Positions 43,053-48,943 of a stretch of DNA of 64,000 nucleotides are shown here, in pieces. The DNA lies in NCBI RefSeq assembly GCF_048270265.1, contig NZ_JBLWTD010000016.1, positions 3,720 through 67,719 on the forward strand. Reading direction: 5' to 3'. The notes below the pieces were generated by a model, which ran no database searches, was not told where the DNA came from, and was given only the letters and a program-made list of their open reading frames with translations. The first letter of the stretch is position 1. Each line of letters opens with the position of its first letter. A program made the translations under genes and the position numbers. Source of the stretch: Maricaulis sp048270265. GTDB taxonomy: Bacteria > Pseudomonadota > Alphaproteobacteria > Caulobacterales > Maricaulaceae.

Positions 43053-44473
43053 TCGGCCTGATCGAAATTCCGTTGCTGGTCCTGGCCTGGCTCGTCCTTC
43101 TGGTCGGGCTGACCCAGAATCTGATCTATGCCAGCTATCTGATCCCGGCCTGGCGCGAATTGCGAGACCGGGCCAACGCCCATGATGACGAAGCGACCTG
43201 GCAGGCGCTGAGGCGCGGCGACCAGCCACCGATCACCCTGATCGTGCCCGCCTATAACGAAGACAAGTCCATCGTCGCCAACGCCCACTCCCTGCTGTCG
43301 CTGCGCTATTCCGGCTTTCAGGTCATCATCGTCAATGACGGCTCGACCGATGAGACGATGTCACGTCTGGCCGATGCGCTCGAGCTGGCCGAGATCCCCC
43401 GGGCGCCGATTCCCGGACTGGTTCACGCCGAGATCCGCGCCACTTACCGCTCGGCGATCTATCCCAATCTCTGTGTCGTCGACAAGGAGAATGGTGGCAA
43501 GGCCGACGCGATCAATGCCGGTCTCGCCTGCACCCGCACGGAATTGTTCTGCGTCATCGATGCCGATTCCATTCTCCAGCCCGAGGCACTGGTCCGGGCC
43601 GTTCAGCCCTTCCAGGACCCGTCGGAGAATGTCGTCGCGGTGGGCGGCACGGTCGGCGTTGCCAATGGCTGTCTGGTGAAGCACGGGCAGATCGATCAAT
43701 ACGCCCTGCCGCGGGAGTTCATCGCCCGGGTCCAGGTCGTGGAGTATACGCGCGCCTTCCTGCTCGCCCGCCTGGCACTGAGCCGCACCAATACGCTCAC
43801 CCTCGTATCGGGCGCCTTCGGCGTCTTCTCGACCCGTGTGGTGATCGGAATTGGCGGTTTCGACGTCACGACGGTGGGCGAGGACATGGAATTGATCATG
43901 CGCCTTCACCACCGGCTGCGGCAGGAGGGCACGCCCTATTCGATGCGCTATCTGCCCGAACCGGTTTGCTGGACCGAAGTGCCCGCGACCCTGCGCGGCC
44001 TGTCACGTCAACGTATTCGCTGGCAGCGCGGCGCGATGGAAAGCCTGTCGCGTCATCGCGGCATGATCCTCAATCCGCGCTATGGCCGGATCGGCCTGGT
44101 GGCCTTGCCGAGCATGATCCTCATCGACGTGTTGGGACCGGTGGTCGAGGTTCTGGGCTATTTCCTGGTCCCGGCACTGGCGCTCTGGGGCATTCTCGAC
44201 CTTGAATTCCTGTTCGCCTATCTGGCCCTGACGTTCGGGTTCGGCATATTCCTCAGCACCGCGAGCATCGTCCTCGAACAGGGCTCGATCGAACGCCCCG
44301 CCACGGCCGGGCAATTGCTCAGCCTCGCCTGGACGGCCGTTCTGGAGAATTTCGGTTATCGCCAGCTCAATAATTTCTGGCGCCTTGCAGGGCTGCTCAA
44401 GCATTTCAGCTCGTCACCCGCCAAATGGGGCGATGTCGGCCGGACCGGTTTCCGCGAAGACGAGACAGTCTGA
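43049..44473 (+). CDS. Processive family-2 glycosyltransferase, PgaC/YaiP-like
   Basis: Inner-membrane synthase of 474 residues. It has an N-terminal TM (LLVLAWLVLLVGLTQNLIYA), then a GT-A domain with ITLIVPAYNEDKSIVANAHS, QVIIVNDGSTDETM, the DxD motif in FCVIDADSILQPEALV, TVGEDMELIMRLHHRLR (catalytic Asp in GED) and the processivity motif SRQRIRWQRGAMES (QxxRW). Three C-terminal TM segments follow (SMILIDVLGPVVEVLGYFLV and two more). These are the marks of enzymes that polymerise beta-linked polysaccharides such as PNAG. It is the last gene of the cassette, 50 bases before tRNA-Arg. Confidence 0.88.
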   Translation: MIGLIEIPLLVLAWLVLLVGLTQNLIYASYLIPAWRELRDRANAHDDEATWQALRRGDQPPITLIVPAYNEDKSIVANAHSLLSLRYSGFQVIIVNDGSTDETMSRLADALELAEIPRAPIPGLVHAEIRATYRSAIYPNLCVVDKENGGKADAINAGLACTRTELFCVIDADSILQPEALVRAVQPFQDPSENVVAVGGTVGVANGCLVKHGQIDQYALPREFIARVQVVEYTRAFLLARLALSRTNTLTLVSGAFGVFSTRVVIGIGGFDVTTVGEDMELIMRLHHRLRQEGTPYSMRYLPEPVCWTEVPATLRGLSRQRIRWQRGAMESLSRHRGMILNPRYGRIGLVALPSMILIDVLGPVVEVLGYFLVPALALWGILDLEFLFAYLALTFGFGIFLSTASIVLEQGSIERPATAGQLLSLAWTAVLENFGYRQLNNFWRLAGLLKHFSSSPAKWGDVGRTGFREDETV

Positions 44474-44523
44474 TTGAAGCGCTGGTGAACCCCGCCCCGG
44501 GGCTGACAAGTCATTGAAAACAA

Positions 44524-44600
44524 TGGTGGCCCCGGCGCGATTCGAACGCGCGACCTACAGATTAGGAATCTGTTGCTCTATCCTGCTGAGCTACGGGGTC
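44524..44600 (-). tRNA. tRNA-Arg (anticodon CCT)
   Basis: A 77-base tRNA with encoded CCA. The D arm is GCTCAGCAGGATAGAGC; the anticodon stem ACAGA/TCTGT surrounds loop TTCCTAA (CCT); the T arm is GCGCGTTCGAATCGCGC. The acceptor is GACCCCG against CGGGGCC, so position 2 is A opposite C71, a mismatch. The degraded copy at 36.1 kb also has C71, so A2 is the odd base. This gene forms the right border of the putative island. Confidence 0.93.
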
Positions 44601-44769
44601 AGAGTGTGACTCTTCCTGATATAGCGGGGCGTTCAAATCAAGCCCCGCCTTTCATGCTACTGGCAAGCCTGTCCAATGGCATTGCGGCCACGAGGCGCGA
44701 TCAGCGGAAGCTGCCACTGATCGTTCGCCTACCGTGTCCGCCATGTAGGCCATCCGGGCCGGCGCGAGA

Positions 44770-44806
44770 GGCCGGTGACGCCGGAGTTTCCCCGGCTTCA
44801 CCGGCC
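44770..44806. repeat. GC-rich hairpin
   Basis: GGCCGGTGACGCCGG and CCGGCTTCACCGGCC pair at 14 of 15 positions around a 7-base loop AGTTTCC. It lies between tRNA-Arg and the end of the DUF465 gene. Without a T-run it is at best a weak terminator. The rest of the gap (44601-44842) shows nothing else. Confidence 0.5.
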
Positions 44807-44842
44807 GCGTCCGTGCAGCCCTGAGGGCATCGGGGGCAGGTT

Positions 44843-45085
44843 TCAGGCGATGGATTTCAGCAAGGCGTTGATCTCGTCCTTGAGGACCATGCGGCGCTTG
44901 CGCAGCTCGGTGAGCTGTTCGTCCGACATCGGCTCGACATTCGTTTCGGCGCGATGAACTTCGCGATTGATGGCGTGATAGCTGTCGGCGAGTTTCTGGA
45001 AGTGGGCGTTGCTTTCCTTCAATTCATGCAATTGCTCCGCATATTCGGGGAAATCGGCCGCGAGTTCGTGGGGGGTATGGCTCAT
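44843..45085 (-). CDS. YdcH/DUF465 family small protein
   Basis: Protein of 80 residues matching the DUF465/YdcH helical hairpin family: HELAADFPEYAEQLHELK, DSYHAINREVHRAET and LRKRRMVLKDEINALLKS. It is soluble; function is unknown, though members are widespread in alphaproteobacteria. The start MSHTPHEL is chosen for family fit and the GGAGCAG upstream of it. Confidence 0.88.
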   Translation of the reverse strand: MSHTPHELAADFPEYAEQLHELKESNAHFQKLADSYHAINREVHRAETNVEPMSDEQLTELRKRRMVLKDEINALLKSIA

Positions 45086-45207
45086 GGTGCTGCTCCTGCA
45101 GGTCACACGGGTTTCGATATCGCGAGCTTGCCCGAGATCGGGGGGCGGTGACAATTCCCGGGCACACTCGGGGATGTCCGGACGGAGCGAGCACGGCCGC
45201 GCGCATG

Positions 45208-45241
45208 AAAAAGGGCGGCGAGGCCTTTCAGCCTGCCGCCC
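45208..45241 (-). terminator. Rho-independent terminator of the chemoreceptor-like gene
   Basis: On the minus strand the arms GGGCGGC and GCCGCCC, extended by AGGC/GCCT with one bulged base, close a short loop. TTTTT follows directly. It lies 29 bases past the stop codon of the chemoreceptor-like gene. Confidence 0.8.
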
Positions 45242-45269
45242 CTGCTTCATGGGTCGCCGGTCTGGCGGC

Positions 45270-45821
45270 TCAGCGCACCTGGTCGCGGATGCTGTTGAGC
45301 TGGTGCGAGACTTCCTGGGTGGCGCGGGTCATCTGGTCGACGGCTTCCTTGCCGCGGGCGACCGAGACGCCGGATCCGCGCACGCCGTCGAGGATTTCCT
45401 TCACCTCATTGTCGAGGGCCGAGATGCGCGCCGCAATGTCTTCGGTGGCCTTGGCGGTCTGGCCGGCCAGGGCCTTGACCTCACCGGCGACGACGGCGAA
45501 GCCGCGGCCGGCTTCACCGGCGCGGGCCGCTTCGATCGTGGCGTTCAGCGCGAGCAGATTGGTCTGGCTGGCGATCGCTTCGATGGTTGTGAGAATGGCG
45601 TTGATGCGCTTGGAAGCATCGGTCAGGGCTTCGACGCGGCGTTCGAGAACCTGGCTCGATTCCTCGATCTGGTTCATCGTGTCGCGGGCGATCTCGGCCG
45701 CATCGGCGCCCTGCGAGGCGCGGGCGGCGGTTTCGCCAATGGCTTCGGCAATCGCGCGGGCGTCGCCGGCGGCGTCGGCGTGCGGGGTATGGGTGTCGTC
45801 GGTATAGGCGTAGGCGTTCAT
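45270..45821 (-). CDS. Short soluble methyl-accepting-chemotaxis-like protein
   Basis: Protein of 183 residues consisting almost only of the chemoreceptor signalling hairpin. The tip IASQTNLLALNATIEAARAG followed by EAGRGFAVVAGEVKALA is canonical and would bind CheA/CheW. There is no transmembrane helix, no HAMP and no sensor domain beyond a 20-residue His/Ala-rich N-terminus (MNAYAYTDDTHTPHADAAGD). The arms are much shorter than in standard receptors. It may join cytoplasmic arrays or be regulatory. Confidence 0.88.
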   Translation of the reverse strand: MNAYAYTDDTHTPHADAAGDARAIAEAIGETAARASQGADAAEIARDTMNQIEESSQVLERRVEALTDASKRINAILTTIEAIASQTNLLALNATIEAARAGEAGRGFAVVAGEVKALAGQTAKATEDIAARISALDNEVKEILDGVRGSGVSVARGKEAVDQMTRATQEVSHQLNSIRDQVR

Positions 45822-46006
45822 GGCGCGAATCCCTGATCAGTGTGTCGCCTACAGCTAACGCCGCAGAATGAAAGGATTGGTAAACGCTGACGCAGCCTGT
45901 GATGGCAGCTGCAGTTCTCTGCCGTCTCAACAAAAATCAATTTCAGGTTGCGCAGCGCAATCAAGGCGGGTAATTTTGGCATCACGTCAAATCGAGGAGG
46001 GCGGCT

Positions 46007-46768
46007 ATGCCGGATGTTCTCAAACTGATTGTGATGTTGTTTGTCGTCGCCTGTGAGGATCCCGGGGTCGCGTTCGAGCCGGGTGAAATGGGGCAGGTGG
46101 TCGCCATCTCCGGGCCGCTCACCCTGGCGCTGGAGACTGCAGAGGGACCAATCGAGGTTCGCCTCGCAGAGCTGGACGCACCGGATGCCGAGGCCGGCCG
46201 CCGCTGGCTGGAGACTCATCTGCCAGGCCAGGAGGTTCGTCTGCGCTATGACGGTCTGCAGCGCGACCGTTATGACCGCGCCATCGCCCAGGTCTATCTG
46301 CCCGGGGCAGGCGAGGAGGTGTGGGTGCAGGCAGCGATGGTTTCGGCCGGCCGCGCGCGGGTGCTCAGCCATCCGGGCAATCGCGGCGCCGCCCTGTCCC
46401 TGCTGCGGCTCGAGGCCGATGCACGGGCGGACGGTGTCGGCCTTTGGGCCGATCCGGCCTTCCGTGTCCGCGATACCGATCCGGACCGCCTGGCCCAGGA
46501 TATCGGTTCGGTCCAGCTGGTCGAAGGCCGGGTGCTTGAGGTCACCCGCCTGCGCTCGGGCCGCACCTATGTCAATTTCGGCCTCGATTACCGCACCGAC
46601 TTCACCGTGCAGGTCGAGGCTGCCGATGAGGCGGCATTCGAGGCGGCGGACCAGGCGCTCGCTGATCTGGAAGGCCGGCGCATCCGGGTGCGTGGCTGGC
46701 TGGAAGCGGAAAACGGTCCGCTGATGCGGATCGATCATCCAGAGCGGATCGAATGGCTCGAGGAATAG
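46007..46768 (+). CDS. Staphylococcal-nuclease-like lipoprotein
   Basis: Protein of 253 residues. The N-terminus MPDVLKLIVMLFVVACEDPG looks like a short lipoprotein signal (lipobox VVAC). The SNase-like domain follows: IEVRLAELDAPDAEAGRRWL and RDRYDRAIAQVYL keep the two arginines, but the catalytic Glu of the usual D.PE motif is Asp (DAPD). The C-terminal half (GRVLEVTRLRSGRTYVNFG, RIRVRGWLEAENGP) reads as a second OB-like fold. Nuclease activity is doubtful because of the Glu-to-Asp change. Confidence 0.8.
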   Translation: MPDVLKLIVMLFVVACEDPGVAFEPGEMGQVVAISGPLTLALETAEGPIEVRLAELDAPDAEAGRRWLETHLPGQEVRLRYDGLQRDRYDRAIAQVYLPGAGEEVWVQAAMVSAGRARVLSHPGNRGAALSLLRLEADARADGVGLWADPAFRVRDTDPDRLAQDIGSVQLVEGRVLEVTRLRSGRTYVNFGLDYRTDFTVQVEAADEAAFEAADQALADLEGRRIRVRGWLEAENGPLMRIDHPERIEWLEE

Positions 46769-46781
46769 GCCGGCCAGCCTG

Positions 46782-46811
46782 GTGGCCTGTCCCGGCGTGG
46801 CCTGTCCCGGC
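46782..46811. repeat. 15-base tandem duplication
   Basis: GTGGCCTGTCCCGGC occurs twice in direct, abutting copies just after the nuclease-like gene. It is a simple tandem repeat with no evident function. Confidence 0.85.
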
Positions 46812-46909
46812 CGCAATGTGCGCGGTTGGTCTGCCGGGCTTGCTGATCCCCCGTGACGGTTCCGGGCCGGGGGACGCCAGCCAGGGCAAAACCGGCGCGG
46901 ACCATCACG

Positions 46910-46936
46910 AAAAACGCCCGGCACAGGGCCGGGCGT
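46910..46936 (-). terminator. Rho-independent terminator of carD
   Basis: On the minus strand the nine-base arms ACGCCCGGC and GCCGGGCGT close a 5-base loop, and a run of T follows. It lies 58 bases past the carD stop and should end the minus-strand transcript. Confidence 0.78.
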
Positions 46937-46993
46937 CTTCATCTTGTCTCTGCAGCGTCTGCCTGCAGGCGGGTCTGTGTCTGTCCGGGAAGC

Positions 46994-47512
46994 CTAGGCG
47001 GCTTTCTTGATCAGGGAGGCAGAGAGCAGATCGCGCGCCTTTTCGTGCTCGATATTCTCGACGGCAGCCAGTTCGCGCACCATCCGGTCGACAGCGGATT
47101 CATACAGCTGGCGTTCCGAATAGGACTGTTCCGGCTGGTCTTCAGCGCGGTGCAGGTCGCGAACAACCTCGGCAATCATGATCAGATCGCCGGAATTGAT
47201 CTTGGCTTCGTATTCCTGGGCGCGACGGCTCCACATGGTGCGCTTGACCCGGGCCTTGCCCTTGAGGGTTTTCAGCGCGTCCTTGACGATGCGGTCGCTC
47301 GAGAGCGGGCGCATGCCGGAGACGTCGGCTTTTGCGGTTGGCACCCGCAAGGTCATTTTGTCTTGCTCGAAGGTCACGACGTACACTTCGATTTCGAAAC
47401 CTGCGACCGAATCTTTCTCAACGCCGGATACCTGGCCAACACCGTGAGCCGGGTACACAATGAAATCGCCTTGTTTGAAAGATCTGTTGTCGTTGGCGGT
47501 TTTCTTCGTCAT
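46994..47512 (-). CDS. carD: CarD-family transcriptional regulator
   Basis: Protein of 172 residues that binds RNA polymerase and stabilises the open promoter complex. The N-terminal Tudor-like RNAP-interaction domain has FKQGDFIVYPAHGVGQVSGV. The C-terminal helical DNA-contacting domain has MWSRRAQEYEAKINSGDL, QSYSERQLYESAVDRMVREL and a basic tail. The start MTKKTANDNRSF fits the family; a longer in-frame lead is not conserved-looking. A 233-base upstream gap separates it from fdxA, so it probably has its own promoter; none stands out clearly. Confidence 0.95.
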   Translation of the reverse strand: MTKKTANDNRSFKQGDFIVYPAHGVGQVSGVEKDSVAGFEIEVYVVTFEQDKMTLRVPTAKADVSGMRPLSSDRIVKDALKTLKGKARVKRTMWSRRAQEYEAKINSGDLIMIAEVVRDLHRAEDQPEQSYSERQLYESAVDRMVRELAAVENIEHEKARDLLSASLIKKAA

Positions 47513-47745
47513 TGATACACTTTCGCTAGGCTCTTCCCGCGGTGGTTTACAGCTGATCGGGTACAAAACCTGTCGCGCGTTCTCAAAGAAGTTCCGGCAC
47601 CCATCCGGCTTCGAGATCGACAAAATTTGTGTGTAAGCCACCACGTAGAAAAGCGGGCCGCGCCAGACGCGCTGCCCATCAATGTGACTTACATATCACA
47701 AAATTACATGAAATTCAAACGCCGGCGGGGGCTGCCAGGCCAGAT

Positions 47746-48087
47746 TCAGTCGCCGGATCCGGGTTTTTCCGAAAAATATATTTCATACTTTCCGGATTCT
47801 TCCGCCATCGCGTCGGCGTCGGGCGGCGGGTCCTTGCGCACGGTGATATTGGGCCAGGTCTCGGCAAATTTGGAATTGACCGCCAGCCATTTTCCGTCCG
47901 GATCATCCTCGGTGTCGGGCTTGATCGCTTCGACCGGGCATTCCGGCTCGCAGACGCCACAATCGATACACTCGTCGGGGTGGATGACGAGAAAGTTCTC
48001 ACCTTCGTAGAAGCAGTCCACGGGACAGACTTCGACGCAATCGGTGTATTTGCAGCGTACGCAAGCGTCAGTGACAATATAGGTCAT
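47746..48087 (-). CDS. fdxA: Seven-iron ferredoxin FdxA
   Basis: Ferredoxin of 113 residues. The first cluster motif is DACVRCKYTDCVEVCPVDCF (the middle residue pattern suits a 3Fe-4S centre plus one ligand to the second cluster). The second motif is CIDCGVCEPECPVEAI for 4Fe-4S. The C-terminal extension ...NSKFAETWPNIT is typical of the FdxA type. It carries electrons in redox metabolism. Position between the TerB-like gene and carD is common in alphaproteobacteria. Confidence 0.96.
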   Translation of the reverse strand: MTYIVTDACVRCKYTDCVEVCPVDCFYEGENFLVIHPDECIDCGVCEPECPVEAIKPDTEDDPDGKWLAVNSKFAETWPNITVRKDPPPDADAMAEESGKYEIYFSEKPGSGD

Positions 48088-48149
48088 GGCTACCGGTCAT
48101 GCAGGGGATTAGCGGGTGTGGCCGGACATGGGCTGCCGACCCGATTTTG

Positions 48150-48599
48150 TCAACGGTGGCGGACCCTGGCTTCCGCACGTGTGCGGGCGAAAATCCGTTC
48201 GCGGTCGGCGATGCCGAGGAGGGGCGCGACCCGGCGGACGAAGGCGTCCTCGAAGGGCGATTTCTCGCCATCGGCCAGGCTCACCATCCAGAGCTGCTCG
48301 ATCAGGGCGACGCGTTCCTGTTCGGTCAGGCAGACCTTCACCACCTTGGTGAAACGGTGATGATCGACGGCCGCCTCGGCCAGTTCCTCGGCCTGGTCGA
48401 GCACGCGGTCAACCGCTTGCGCATCAAGCTGGAAAGCGGCGGCGAGGATGGACTTGATCTGGTCTTGTTCGCAATCGGCATAGATGCCATCGGCCAGGGC
48501 CGCTTCCACCAGCAGCGTCGTGGCCGCGACATGCGGGTCGAGCTCGGGGCGCGGCACGACCGGCGTGCCGGCAAACATCTGTTTCAACTTGTCAAACAT
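48150..48599 (-). CDS. TerB-like protein
   Basis: Protein of 149 residues from MFDKLKQMFAGTP. It is all-helical and acidic, with AATTLLVEAALADGIYADCE and LWMVSLADGEKSPFEDAFVRRVAPLLG. The paired (A/S)LADG.....E motifs are those of the TerB fold, which binds metals in some members. Role unknown. It is 14 bases after the S4 gene and probably co-transcribed with it. Confidence 0.85.
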   Translation of the reverse strand: MFDKLKQMFAGTPVVPRPELDPHVAATTLLVEAALADGIYADCEQDQIKSILAAAFQLDAQAVDRVLDQAEELAEAAVDHHRFTKVVKVCLTEQERVALIEQLWMVSLADGEKSPFEDAFVRRVAPLLGIADRERIFARTRAEARVRHR

Positions 48600-48613
48600 G
48601 TCCGGGCTCCGGG

Positions 48614-48943
48614 CTATTGCGGACTGGTTCCATGATCGGTGGGCTCCAGGTCCGGCAAGGAATACAGCGCCTGGGCCTGCGTCGCTGTGCCGCGCCGCTG
48701 GGCCAGTGCCAGAATGGTGAGGCAGACAATTGAGCCATTTCTCGGCAGCGTCAATGTATCGCCTGCGCGCACGAGCGTTGCCGGTTTGGAGACCCGGCGC
48801 GTCATGCCGTTGGCTGTCAGGCGGATACGCCCCTTGGCGACGATCGCCGTGGCGAGGCTGCGGGTCTTGAAAATCCGCGCGTGCCAGAGCCACAGATCAA
48901 TGCGCTGGGCCTCCTCCGCTTGCGTGTCGCGGGCAGCACTCAT
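48614..48943 (-). CDS. S4-domain RNA-binding protein (Hsp15-like)
   Basis: Protein of 109 residues. The S4 domain spans about residues 13-60 (RIDLWLWHARIFKTRSLATA, IVAKGRIRLTANGMTRR), like Hsp15, which binds stalled 50S subunits carrying nascent tRNA. The start overlaps the stop of the helicase gene (ATGA), implying coupled expression. Confidence 0.9.
   Translation of the reverse strand: MSAARDTQAEEAQRIDLWLWHARIFKTRSLATAIVAKGRIRLTANGMTRRVSKPATLVRAGDTLTLPRNGSIVCLTILALAQRRGTATQAQALYSLPDLEPTDHGTSPQ

Larger units (their letters stand above)
36144..44600. mobile_element. Putative tRNA-Arg-bounded genomic island (exopolysaccharide cassette)
   Basis: Direct repeats of the tRNA-Arg(CCT) 3' half stand 8,379 bases apart. 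The intact tRNA gene is on the minus strand at the right end, and the DNA between lies downstream of its 3' end, the usual geometry of integration. The enclosed genes form one functional theme: deacetylase, TIM-barrel hydrolase, HPt-REC-REC regulator, TPR/outer-membrane barrel, HEAT protein, glycosyltransferase. No integrase, excisionase or transposase is inside, so it would be an immobilised island or a segment mobilised in trans. The boundaries are seen; the mobile origin is inferred. Confidence 0.6.

Noticed and set aside
47683..47700. TGTGA-N8-TCACA as a CRP/FNR site before carD
   Set aside because: The spacing is two bases longer than a CRP site, inner bases do not pair, and it lies 171 or more bases from the carD start on the far side of the gap.
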